A stretch of DNA of 7,678 nucleotides. Origin: Natronomonas sp. (lineage in GTDB: Archaea; Halobacteriota; Halobacteria; Halobacteriales; Haloarculaceae). Made by a program: the position numbers and the translations under genes. Below are positions 1 through 6,122 of the stretch, one piece after another (within the stretch, counting starts at the first letter, position 1; each line of letters begins with the position of its first letter). The notes below the pieces were generated by a model. The model did not search any database, was not told the origin of the DNA, and saw only the letters and a list, made by a program, of their open reading frames with translations. The stretch is from NCBI GenBank assembly GCA_007135435.1, contig SLIW01000582.1, positions 1 through 7,678 of the forward strand, read 5' to 3'.

Positions 1-149
1 CCGAAACCTCGTCGAGTCCGATACCTGTTCGAGTCAGTGACCTCGCAGAGTCGGTGATCCCGCCGAGTCCGTGCCCTCGTCGGGTCCGTGCCCTCGTCGG
101 GTCTGTGCCCTCGTCGGGTCCGTACTCTCGCCGAATCCGGGGTCGCGCC
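1..149. repeat. 17-bp tandem repeat array R1, about 8.8 copies, running off the window start
   Basis: Seen directly: units start at 14, 31, 48, 65, 82, 99, 116 and 133, with a partial unit at 1-13. The best-conserved form is gggtccgtgccctcgtc (units at 82 and 99 differ by one base); outer units are more diverged. Several units hold a small dyad, CGAG-8 nt-CTCG, for example at 64-79. Because 17 is not a multiple of 3, the array is open in several frames and extends apparent reading frames into glyA; this is not coding evidence. The array ends about 60 bp before the glyA promoter. Its function is unknown. Confidence 0.9.
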
Positions 150-210
150 CGGCGGGCCCGGAATCGCCTCCCTGTGGATCCGGGCCGCGTCGACCGGGAA
201 CCGCGAACGG

Positions 211-220
211 GTATCTTCTT
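211..220 (+). promoter_or_regulatory. TATA-like element of glyA
   Basis: The AT-rich stretch gtatcttctt is centred about 30 bases before the ATG at 246, the usual archaeal TATA distance if transcription starts at or next to the start codon. No Shine-Dalgarno motif precedes the ATG. The element is weak by haloarchaeal standards. Confidence 0.4.
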
Positions 221-245
221 GTCGCCCGGACACGGACCTCGCCCT

Positions 246-1520
246 ATGCGGTATCACCAGGTTCGCCAGGTGGACCCGGCGGTCGCGGACGCCCTCGAGG
301 GCGAACGCGACCGCCAGGAGAACACCCTGGCGATGATCGCCTCGGAGAACCACGCCTCGGAGGCGGTCCTCCGCGCACAGGGGTCCGAGTTGACGAACAA
401 GTACGCCGAGGGCTACCCCGGCCACCGCTACTACGCCGGGTGCGAGTACGCCGACACCGTCGAGGCGCTGGCGATCGAGCGGGCGAAGGAGCTGTGGGGT
501 GCCGAGCACGTCAACGTCCAGCCACACTCCGGGACCCAGGCGAACATGGGTGTCTACCTCGCGATACTCGACCCCGGGGACCGGATCCTCTCGCTCGACC
601 TCACCCACGGGGGCCACCTCAGCCACGGCCACCCGGCGAACTTCGCGGGGCAGCTCTTCGAGGTCGAGCACTACGGGGTCGACCCCGAGACCGGCTACGT
701 CGACTACGACGACCTCGAGGCCCGCGCCGAGTCGTTCGAACCCGACGTCATCGTCTCCGGGTACTCGGCGTACCCGCGAGAGGTGGACTGGGCGCGCGTC
801 CAGGCCGTGGCGGACGGCGTCGGCGCGTACCACCTCGCCGACATCGCCCACATCACCGGGCTGGTGGCGGCCGGCGTCCACGAGTCCCCGGTCGGGACCG
901 CCGACTTCGTCACCGGGTCGACCCACAAGACCATCCGGGCCGGTCGCGGCGGGATCATCATGTGCGGCGAGGAGCACGCCGACGCCATCGACACGGCGGT
1001 CTTCCCCGGGTGCCAGGGCGGCCCCCTCCTGCACAACATCGCGGGCAAGGCCGTCGGCTTCGGCGAGGCGCTGGAGCCCTCGTTCGAGCGGTATGCCCGA
1101 CAGGTCGTCGCGAACGCGGAGGCGCTCGGCGACCGGTTGACCGACCACGGATTCTCGCTGGTCTCCGGCGGCACCGACACCCACCTGGTCCTGGTCGACC
1201 TCCGCGACTCGCACCCGGAGACGCCCGGCGCCGTCGCGGAGGCCGCCCTCGAGGAGGTCGGCGTGGTCCTCAACAAGAACACCGTCCCCGGGGAGACGCG
1301 GTCGGCGTTCGACCCGTCGGGCATCCGGGCGGGCACGCCCGGGATAACGACCCGCGGGATGGACGAGGCGGCGTGCGAACGCGTCGCCGACGTCATCGCC
1401 AGGGTCGTCGACGCAGCCCACGACGAGCGCGTCACGCGGGAGGCCGCCGGGGAGGTCGAGGAGCTATGTGCGGCGTATCCGCTGTACGACGGTGACGGCG
1501 AGCTCACCAACCGCTGGTAG
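246..1520 (+). CDS. glyA: Serine hydroxymethyltransferase (GlyA)
   Basis: A 424-residue cytosolic, PLP-dependent enzyme that interconverts serine and glycine while transferring a one-carbon unit to or from a tetrahydrofolate-type carrier. Landmarks seen: LAMIASENH near the N-terminus, YPGHRYYAG, the PLP-region motif HSGTQAN (94-100), D199 and H202 in HLADIAH, the Schiff-base lysine K228 in GSTHKT, and the C-terminal SGIRAGTP loop. Length matches archaeal and bacterial GlyA. The start at 246 is chosen because homology begins there (MRYHQVRQVDPAVADALEGE) and a TATA-like element lies at about -30. The frame stays open to 54, but those codons only translate the 17-bp repeat. One oddity: the motif usually written PGGQGGP in bacteria reads PGCQGGP (C256). 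The stop codon directly abuts repeat array R2. No folate gene is adjacent on the downstream side. Confidence 0.97.
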   Translation: MRYHQVRQVDPAVADALEGERDRQENTLAMIASENHASEAVLRAQGSELTNKYAEGYPGHRYYAGCEYADTVEALAIERAKELWGAEHVNVQPHSGTQANMGVYLAILDPGDRILSLDLTHGGHLSHGHPANFAGQLFEVEHYGVDPETGYVDYDDLEARAESFEPDVIVSGYSAYPREVDWARVQAVADGVGAYHLADIAHITGLVAAGVHESPVGTADFVTGSTHKTIRAGRGGIIMCGEEHADAIDTAVFPGCQGGPLLHNIAGKAVGFGEALEPSFERYARQVVANAEALGDRLTDHGFSLVSGGTDTHLVLVDLRDSHPETPGAVAEAALEEVGVVLNKNTVPGETRSAFDPSGIRAGTPGITTRGMDEAACERVADVIARVVDAAHDERVTREAAGEVEELCAAYPLYDGDGELTNRW

Positions 1521-1620
1521 TCATTGGCCAGGACGGTGCCTCACTGGCTGAGACGGCGCCTCACTGGCTGAGACGGCGCCTCACTGGCTGAGACGGCGCC
1601 TCACTGGCTGAGACGGCGCC
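1521..1620. repeat. 20-bp tandem repeat array R2, five copies
   Basis: The unit tcactggctgagacggcgcc occurs four times without a mismatch (1541-1620), preceded by one diverged copy at 1521-1540. The array starts at the base after the glyA stop codon and ends about 20 bp before the next gene's TATA element. Each unit holds a dyad, CTCA-CTGGC-TGAG, and the palindrome GGCGCC. The identical copies imply recent expansion or homogenisation. Function unknown. Confidence 0.97.
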
Positions 1621-1640
1621 ACGGGTCCATCGACGACCGG

Positions 1641-1650
1641 GGTTTATTCG
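1641..1650 (+). promoter_or_regulatory. TATA-like element of the flavoprotein gene
   Basis: The sequence ggtttattcg is centred about 27 bases before the ATG at 1672. This spacing supports leaderless initiation at that ATG rather than at the in-frame GTG at 1666, which would leave only about 21 bases. Confidence 0.6.
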
Positions 1651-1671
1651 CGTCGCCGCCGAACCGTGAGC

Positions 1672-3090
1672 ATGGTCACGGAGACGTTCGTGGTGGTCGG
1701 CGGGGACGCGGCCGGGATGTCCGCCGCGAGCAAGGCGAAACGCGACGAGCCGGACCTCGAGGTCGTGGTCTTCGAGCGCGGCGAGTGGGTCTCCTACGGC
1801 GCCTGTGGCCTCCCGTACTATATCAAGGGCGAGATCCAGTCGCTCGAGGACCTCGTGTCGGTTACCCCCGAAGAGTTCCGCGAGGAGCGCGACATCGACC
1901 TCCGGACGGGCCACGAGGTCGTCGAGGTGGACCCCGGATCCGAGACCGTCACGGCCACCGACGACGACGGCGAGCGCGTCGTCCAGGGGTACGATCACCT
2001 CCTCTTCGCGACGGGAGCGTCGTCGGTCGTCCCGCCGTTCGACGGGACCGACCTCGAGGGGGTCTACACGCTCGGGTCGATGAGCGACGGGCGTGACCTG
2101 CGGGACTTCGTCGCCCGCTCGCGGGAGTCGAGCCCCGCCGACCAGCCTGATCGCGGACCGGCGTGCCAGTACCTCGAGCAGTGCGTCGGTCCGGTCGCGG
2201 TGGTGGGCGGCGGCTACATCGGGATCGAGATGGCCGAGGCCCTGGCGGCGAACGACTTCGAGGTGCACCTCTTCCAGCGCGGGAACCGCGTCCTGAAGGG
2301 GTTCAGCGAGGCGACGAGCGAGGTCGTCGCCGACCACCTCGACGCCCAGGACGTCGCCGTCTACCTCGACGCCGAGGTGGAGGCGTTCGAGGGGGATCGG
2401 AGGGTCAGGGCCGTCGTTGCCGGGGACGACCGGGTCCCCGTGGAGATGGTCCTCGTGGGGACCGGCGTCGACCCGCGGATCGACCTCGCCGTGGACGCGG
2501 GTGTCGACCTCGGCCCGACCGGCGCGATCGCGACGGACGAATTCCGCGAGACCAACCTCCCGGACGTCTACGCCGCCGGCGACTGCGCCGAGGCGGAACA
2601 CGTCGTGACCGGCGAACCGGTCTGGGTCCCGCTCGCGCTGACCGCGAACCGTCACGGCCGGGCGGTCGGCCAGACGGTGGCCGGCGATCCGACCGAGGGA
2701 GGCGGCGTCGCGGGGACGGCCGCGGTGAAGGCCTTCGACGTCGAGGCCGCCAGGACCGGCGTCCTCGATCCCGGGACCGCACGCGAGGCGGGGTTCCACC
2801 CCGTCACCCGGACCATCGAGGCGAAGTCACGCTCGGGCTACTACCCAGAAGGGGGGACGGTGACGGTCACGCTGACCGCTGACCGGGAGACCGAACGGGT
2901 CCTCGGCGCCAGCATGGTCTCCGAGTACGGCGAGGGCGCGGTCCACCGCAGCCACGCCATCGTAGGCGCGCTGACCGAGGGTGCAACGGTCGACGAGCTG
3001 GCCGATTACGACCTGGCGTACGCGCCGCCGTTCAACACGACCTGGGACCCGGTCCTGACCGCGGCGAAGGTGCTCGCCGGTGAGCTGTGA
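1672..3090 (+). CDS. FAD-dependent pyridine nucleotide-disulfide oxidoreductase, CoA-disulfide-reductase-like
   Basis: A 472-residue predicted cytosolic flavoprotein. Seen: an N-terminal dinucleotide fold, VVVGGDAAGMSAA (about 7-19), the single redox cysteine C45 in YGACGLPYY, an NAD(P)H-binding motif GGGYIG (179-184), a second FAD motif YAAGDC (300-305), and a C-terminal dimerisation region with YAPPF (450-454) and WDP. A single active-site cysteine in a CGLPYY context is typical of CoA-disulfide reductases and related NADH oxidase/peroxidase enzymes, not of two-cysteine glutathione- or mercuric-reductase types. Family knowledge therefore points to reduction of a low-molecular-weight disulfide, persulfide or peroxide with NAD(P)H. 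Substrate cannot be set from sequence; haloarchaea use gamma-glutamylcysteine as a thiol, so CoA is not assured. It follows glyA by 151 bp but has its own promoter, so co-transcription is doubtful. Confidence 0.9.
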   Translation: MVTETFVVVGGDAAGMSAASKAKRDEPDLEVVVFERGEWVSYGACGLPYYIKGEIQSLEDLVSVTPEEFREERDIDLRTGHEVVEVDPGSETVTATDDDGERVVQGYDHLLFATGASSVVPPFDGTDLEGVYTLGSMSDGRDLRDFVARSRESSPADQPDRGPACQYLEQCVGPVAVVGGGYIGIEMAEALAANDFEVHLFQRGNRVLKGFSEATSEVVADHLDAQDVAVYLDAEVEAFEGDRRVRAVVAGDDRVPVEMVLVGTGVDPRIDLAVDAGVDLGPTGAIATDEFRETNLPDVYAAGDCAEAEHVVTGEPVWVPLALTANRHGRAVGQTVAGDPTEGGGVAGTAAVKAFDVEAARTGVLDPGTAREAGFHPVTRTIEAKSRSGYYPEGGTVTVTLTADRETERVLGASMVSEYGEGAVHRSHAIVGALTEGATVDELADYDLAYAPPFNTTWDPVLTAAKVLAGEL

Positions 3091-3198
3091 CGAGGGTGCG
3101 CCGAGACACGACGGTGCGTCGATGGCGGCCGCCCCGGTGCAGCCGGGTTCGAACGGCGCCGGATCGTCGCCCCGATCACGCACCGCCCCGTCTTCGGG

Positions 3199-3308
3199 AA
3201 CACCACGCCACGATACCAGTCACATCACGCCTCTGTACCGGCCACACCATGCCTCGATACCAGTCACACCACGCCACTATTTCCGCCACACCACGTTACG
3301 ATGGCTGA
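3199..3308. repeat. 22-bp tandem repeat array R3, five diverged copies
   Basis: Units start at 3199, 3221, 3243, 3265 and 3287, each 22 bp. All share the form cacaccacgcc followed by a more variable half (acgataccagt in the best copies). Substitutions are spread over all copies, so the array is older than R2. The last unit (3287-3308) overlaps the stop codon of the doubtful minus-strand frame ending at 3296. Units are contiguous, without spacers, so this is not a CRISPR array. Confidence 0.88.
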
Positions 3309-3393
3309 GACCTGGCCAACAGATCACGGTTCGATTCGGTTCGATACTCCGCGATCATCTCGTCGACCGTGAGCACGCTCGCATCATGGCCAA

Positions 3394-3403
3394 CGTTTAT
3401 AAC
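3394..3403 (+). promoter_or_regulatory. Orphan TATA-like box
   Basis: The sequence cgtttataac is one of the two best TATA matches in the window and is embedded in high-GC DNA. On the plus strand its centre is 27 bases before an ATG at 3426, but that frame stops after two codons (ATG CCC TGA). The core TTATAA is palindromic, so minus-strand transcription is also possible. No purine-rich BRE element is obvious upstream on the plus strand. It suggests a non-coding or very short transcript. Confidence 0.5.
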
Positions 3404-3442
3404 CGAAAGCGAGGCCACCGGCCGTATGCCCTGAGCGATCAC

Positions 3443-3481
3443 CTGCGTCCCGCCAGCTGACGTGCGGCACACGGGACGCAG
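3443..3481 (+). other. 9-bp hairpin downstream of the orphan promoter
   Basis: CTGCGTCCC (3443-3451) pairs perfectly with GGGACGCAG (3473-3481) around a 21-nt loop. It would lie about 20 nt into a transcript started near 3426. Continued transcription would run antisense into the 3' end of the zinc-ribbon gene. It may be a small structured RNA or a 3' processing/termination element; there is no T-tract after it. Confidence 0.4.
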
Positions 3482-3541
3482 ACGTGGAGCGTGTCGCCTG
3501 TACGCAGAGCGATGATCGGCACCACTCGCTGGTCAGGACCC

Positions 3542-4252
3542 CTACTCGAGGCCGTCGAGCCTGGCGTGCGCATCCGCGAGGTCGGCCTCGTCGCCCTCGA
3601 CGACGTGGCGACCGACGTCCCTCGCCGCCTCGACGAGGGCCTCGGCGTGCCGCGGCGGGACGTCGCCGTCGAGCGCCTGGATCCGCCTGACGTGGACGTC
3701 GAGCCGCTCGAGGATCCGACCGACGCTCGGGTCGGGGCGATCCTCCAGGTACGTCCGGAGGTCCGATCGGTACGCGTCGACGGCGTCGGCGTACGCGAGC
3801 CCGCGGAACGCCGCCACGGATGACGGGACCTCCTCGACGGCGGGGCGGTCGCCGGCGTCCGCGCGCAGGAGCCGGGTGAAGTACCACTCCTCCTCGTTTA
3901 CGACGTCCATCCGTCGCGCGAGCTCGCCGGCGACCGCTCGCAGCTCCATCGCCGCCAGGTACGTGTCGTCGAGCGGCTGGAGCGCCCCTGCGTCGACGAA
4001 CCCGTACCCCCGATTGAACTCCTGACACCGTTCGGAGGCTCGCTCGGCGAGGCGGCGGAGGGGCTCGTCGTCTATCGCCGCGCGGACCGGTGCGAGGTCG
4101 AGGGTCGCCGGGCTCGCGGTGTGCAGCGACCATTCGTCGTCGACGCCGAGGCTCCGGAGGCTCCCGCAGTCTGGACACCGCACCGCGCCGGTCTCGTAGT
4201 AGGACCACGCCCGACCGCAGTCCGCGCACTCGCGTCGACCGCGGATCTTCAT
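3542..4252 (-). CDS. DUF7117-type zinc-ribbon protein of unknown function
   Basis: A 236-residue protein. The N-terminus carries a compact zinc ribbon, with Cys9, Cys12, Cys26 and Cys29 in the pattern CADCG-13 residues-CPDCG, preceded by MKIRGRREC. The rest is an acidic, alanine-, leucine- and arginine-rich region expected to be mainly helical. From memory this matches the haloarchaeal family named DUF7117, whose function is unknown; a TFIIB- or rubredoxin-like zinc ribbon alone does not define a role. The start at 4252 is chosen because the zinc ribbon begins immediately after it and a T-rich element lies about 28 bases upstream on the coding strand. The longer frame upstream only reads through repeat R4. 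It lies on the same strand as the asparaginase, 124 bp downstream of its stop codon, and faces the flavoprotein gene convergently. Confidence 0.85.
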   Translation of the reverse strand: MKIRGRRECADCGRAWSYYETGAVRCPDCGSLRSLGVDDEWSLHTASPATLDLAPVRAAIDDEPLRRLAERASERCQEFNRGYGFVDAGALQPLDDTYLAAMELRAVAGELARRMDVVNEEEWYFTRLLRADAGDRPAVEEVPSSVAAFRGLAYADAVDAYRSDLRTYLEDRPDPSVGRILERLDVHVRRIQALDGDVPPRHAEALVEAARDVGRHVVEGDEADLADAHARLDGLE

Positions 4253-4270
4253 GTCCGTGGTTGACGCGTG

Positions 4271-4353
4271 CGGGACCAAAACGACATGGGGTCGAACACG
4301 CCACGGGGTCGAACACGCCACGGGATCGAACACGACACGGGGTCGAACGCCAC
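4271..4353. repeat. 17-bp tandem repeat array R4, about five copies
   Basis: The unit ggggtcgaacacgccac occurs exactly at 4288-4304 and 4305-4321, then with two changes at 4322-4338 and shortened by two bases at 4339-4353. A diverged copy (about 11 of 17 matches) occupies 4271-4287. The array lies between the asparaginase stop and the zinc-ribbon gene start. The unit is unrelated in sequence to the other 17-bp array, R1. Confidence 0.9.
4275..4284 (-). promoter_or_regulatory. TATA-like element of the zinc-ribbon gene
   Basis: On the minus strand a T-run (TTTT at 4281-4278, within cgttttggt) is centred about 28 bases before the ATG at 4252. It falls inside the diverged first unit of array R4, whose other units lack the T-run. 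It is a weak TATA match, supported mainly by spacing. Confidence 0.35.
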
Positions 4354-4376
4354 GGGCCGGGTGACGAGCGTCGCGC

Positions 4377-5327
4377 CTAGGTGTCGAAGCGCTCGAAGTG
4401 GTCGTCGACCCGGTCGGCGGCGATCGCCAGCAGCAGTTCGATGCGGGCCGCCCACGGCGTGGTGTGTGCGAATCGGACGTGGTCGTACCCGGCGAGCGTG
4501 GCGGCGCCGCCCGGCGTCCCGTAGATCGGCTCCGTCGGCCCGGCGTGGCACCGCGAGGCGATCACCACCGGCAGGTCGGCGTCCGCGATGGCGCGACCGA
4601 GGGCCGCCGTCGTGTTCCCGAGTCCGGTCCCGGCGACGACGACGCCGTCGGCGTCCGTGACGACGGCGTCGAAGGCCTCCCGACCGACGCCCGACGCGGA
4701 GACGACCAGCGCGACAGTCGGCTGGTCGCCGGGATCGGGGATCGGGAGCCGCGTCTCGGGCGGCGACGGATCCCGGTGCCAGCGGATCCGGCGGCGGGTC
4801 AGCCGCGCGAGGGGACCCGCCTCCGGGGACCGGAAGGCCCCGAGCGCGCAGGTGTGGGCCTTCCGGACGGTCGACGGCGCGTGGAGCTCCTCGTCGAAGG
4901 CCACGTAGGCGCCGCGGCGCGTCCGCTCGTCCGCGAGCGCGCGCACCGCGGTCAGCAGGTTCGTGGGCGCGTCGCTCGCCGGCTCGTCCGGCCGCCGCTG
5001 GGAGCCGGTCACGACGACGGGGCCCTCGCAGGTGAGTTCGAGGTACCGGGCCGTCTCGGCGAGCGTGTCGGTGCCGTGGGTGACGACGACGCCGTCGACC
5101 TCGTCCCGGCAGTCGCGGACGCGCCGTGCGACGCGCGCGCAGATGGCCGGCGAGACGTCGAACCCCGGACGGGTCGCGACGGTCTCGGCGGTCACCTCGG
5201 CGTGCCGTTCGAGCTCCGGGACCGCCTCGACCAGGTCGGCCCCCGACAGGGCCGGGGCCGCGCCGGTCTCGCTCCCCTCGGCGGTCGAGGCGATGGTTCC
5301 GCCAGTCGCGACGACGTGGACGTGCAT
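4377..5327 (-). CDS. L-asparaginase, bacterial-type AnsA/AnsB fold
   Basis: A 316-residue enzyme predicted to hydrolyse L-asparagine to aspartate and ammonia. Seen: TGGTIAS (8-14) with the candidate nucleophile T11, VVVTHGTDT with the second catalytic pair T86 and D87, K156 in STVRKAHT completing the second triad, and the C-terminal-domain motif GTGLGNTT. There is no signal peptide, so it should be cytosolic. Length fits the approximately 320-residue family. The start at 5327 puts the glycine-rich catalytic loop directly at the N-terminus, as in homologues; the frame stays open upstream, but that sequence is antisense to the neighbouring 48-aa gene. Oddity: the flexible loop after TGGTIAS (about 15-30) contains no tyrosine, whereas characterised members have a catalytic-loop Tyr. 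It is divergent from the 48-aa gene across 141 bp. No strong TATA box is visible; gaaccacaac about 30 bases upstream is a weak candidate. Confidence 0.92.
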   Translation of the reverse strand: MHVHVVATGGTIASTAEGSETGAAPALSGADLVEAVPELERHAEVTAETVATRPGFDVSPAICARVARRVRDCRDEVDGVVVTHGTDTLAETARYLELTCEGPVVVTGSQRRPDEPASDAPTNLLTAVRALADERTRRGAYVAFDEELHAPSTVRKAHTCALGAFRSPEAGPLARLTRRRIRWHRDPSPPETRLPIPDPGDQPTVALVVSASGVGREAFDAVVTDADGVVVAGTGLGNTTAALGRAIADADLPVVIASRCHAGPTEPIYGTPGGAATLAGYDHVRFAHTTPWAARIELLLAIAADRVDDHFERFDT

Positions 5328-5433
5328 ACCGACGACAGCACCGCCGACGGGTTCGGTGTTGTGGTTCGTTCGGTGGTATCGTTCCCGCGCTGGTCGGCCG
5401 GCCAGGACGAGATCGGAACCACCTCCGGGTGAC

Positions 5434-5446
5434 CAAGGTTCAACTC
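5434..5446 (+). promoter_or_regulatory. TATA-like element of the 48-aa gene
   Basis: The sequence caaggttcaactc is centred about 28-29 bases before the ATG at 5469. This spacing and the local AT enrichment fit a leaderless haloarchaeal promoter. Confidence 0.45.
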
Positions 5447-5468
5447 CCCGCGGGCCGTCGTCCGTGAC

Positions 5469-5615
5469 ATGCGTGACGAGGACGAGATCCGCGAGCAGTA
5501 CGAGTTCCTGAAGGCGCAGCTGGAGGACGAGGAGATGAACCACGAGGGTGTCCGGCAGATGTTCACCTACTACCGGCGTGCCCTGGGGTGGGTCCTCGAG
5601 GAGGAGTACATCTGA
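5469..5615 (+). CDS. 48-residue acidic microprotein, conserved-looking, unknown function
   Basis: An ATG frame of 49 codons (MRDEDEIREQYEFLKAQLED to EEEYI-stop), too short for usual gene-calling cutoffs. Fourteen of 48 residues are Asp or Glu, typical of cytosolic haloarchaeal proteins. It looks helical throughout, with aromatic residues spaced along it (Y11, F13, F32, Y34, Y35, W41, Y47), suggesting a two-helix hairpin or a dimer. The codons prefer G or C at third position. A promoter-like element lies at about -28, and the frame ends at a hairpin. I recall similar short haloarchaeal proteins but no named family. It diverges from the asparaginase gene, which may or may not be meaningful. Real coding is likely, function unknown. 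Confidence 0.72.
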   Translation: MRDEDEIREQYEFLKAQLEDEEMNHEGVRQMFTYYRRALGWVLEEEYI

Positions 5616-5747
5616 CACCGGTCAGTGTCGGTACATTTATGAGGTGGCAACCACTTGGTTCAGTCGACGCTTCGCTTGGAGGGCCGAAGCGTCAGCGGGG
5701 ACCAATTCAGGGCGGCAAGCTGCCGGCCGACCTTTTCACCGGCCGGC
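5614..5747 (+). ncRNA. Block of consecutive stem-loops after the 48-aa gene (structured 3' UTR or candidate RNA)
   Basis: Stems found by eye: GACAC/GTGTC (5614-5618 with 5625-5629), overlapping the stop codon; GTGG/CCAC (5644-5647 with 5651-5654); a 7-bp outer stem TTGGTTC/GGACCAA (5655-5661 with 5699-5705, one G-U pair) enclosing a 9-bp stem GACGCTTCG/CGAAGCGTC (5666-5674 with 5685-5693); and GCCGGCC/GGCCGGC (5722-5728 with 5741-5747). An AT-rich element acatttatga (5633-5642) lies between the first two. It could be a terminator/3' UTR, an independent small RNA, or the hairpin end of a lost insertion element. I recognise no known RNA family. Confidence 0.35.
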
Positions 5748-6122
5748 CGCTTTCCACTCGCTACAGAAAGCACAGAACGACGGAGCGACGGCTCGGGGAT
5801 TCATGCGAGTGATTCGATCCCGATCGTTCGCTCCCGCGCTCCTCGCAGCGACCGCCTGTTTCAGCGCGCCCCCGTCTTAACACGTTCTTAACACGCTTGT
5901 CTCAACGCGCGCCTGTCGCAGCCGCGCACGGCCCACATCCTGTCCGCTGACCCTGGCCTCTGCGCGAGCGAGAGCCGAACCGCTGAATACCTGGAAGCCA
6001 GCGCTTCGACAATCAGTCGAACAGCGCGCCGACGGTCGGCGGGTCGACGATCCGCGGACGGGCACTGTGATCGCGGAACCGGCCGAAGGTACCAGGAATC
6101 GCGAATCCACCCGATCCGTCGG
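5616..6122. other. 507-bp region without a recognisable gene
   Basis: The first 130 bp hold the stem-loop block described separately. From about 5750 to 6122 the sequence has no convincing promoter-plus-frame combination. It contains an 11-bp doublet (5875-5896), a 6-bp hairpin CGCCGA-CGG-TCGGCG (6027-6041), and several open frames with poor composition that look like chance. It may be decayed sequence, but I see no homology to support a named pseudogene. Confidence 0.6.
5875..5896. repeat. 11-bp direct doublet
   Basis: tcttaacacgt (5875-5885) is followed immediately by tcttaacacgc (5886-5896). More diverged relatives may continue as tctcaacgcgc. It is short, AT-rich for this genome, and of unknown significance. 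Confidence 0.5.

Larger units (their letters stand above)
3091..3541. other. Intergenic region between convergent genes
   Basis: This 451-bp gap separates the flavoprotein stop from the stop of the minus-strand zinc-ribbon gene. It contains repeat R3 (3199-3308), a lower-GC stretch (about 3310-3410), a clear TATA-like box (3394-3403) and a 9-bp hairpin (3443-3481). Frames across it look like shadows. A possible 26-codon minus-strand frame (3376 down to 3296, GTG start) is discussed only as a finding. No convincing protein gene is visible. Confidence 0.7.

Noticed and set aside
54..245. N-terminal extension of GlyA by 64 codons in the same frame.
   Set aside because: It translates the 17-bp repeat and flank, has no homology to GlyA, and the promoter-like element lies inside it.
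1666..1671. GTG at 1666 as the start of the flavoprotein.
   Set aside because: TATA spacing (about 27) favours the ATG at 1672, and the two extra residues add nothing to the fold.
1561..2799. Long minus-strand frame of 412 codons opposite the flavoprotein, and similar long antisense frames opposite other genes.
   Set aside because: High-GC antisense shadows; they lack domain motifs and run through repeat arrays.
3144..3162. T-loop-like ggttcgaac sequence after the flavoprotein gene.
   Set aside because: The stem does not give a 5-bp/7-nt T-arm and the other tRNA arms are missing.
3199..3308. CRISPR array reading of the tandem repeats (R1-R6).
   Set aside because: Units are directly contiguous with no unique spacers, and no cas gene is present.
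3426..3541. Box C/D or H/ACA RNA in the region after the orphan promoter.
   Set aside because: CTGA and ATGAT motifs occur, but in the wrong order and spacing, and no closing k-turn stem is visible.
5803..5880. A 25-codon frame resembling a signal peptide (MRVIRSRSFAPALLAATACF).
   Set aside because: There is no TATA box at the right distance and no mature protein after it; likely chance.
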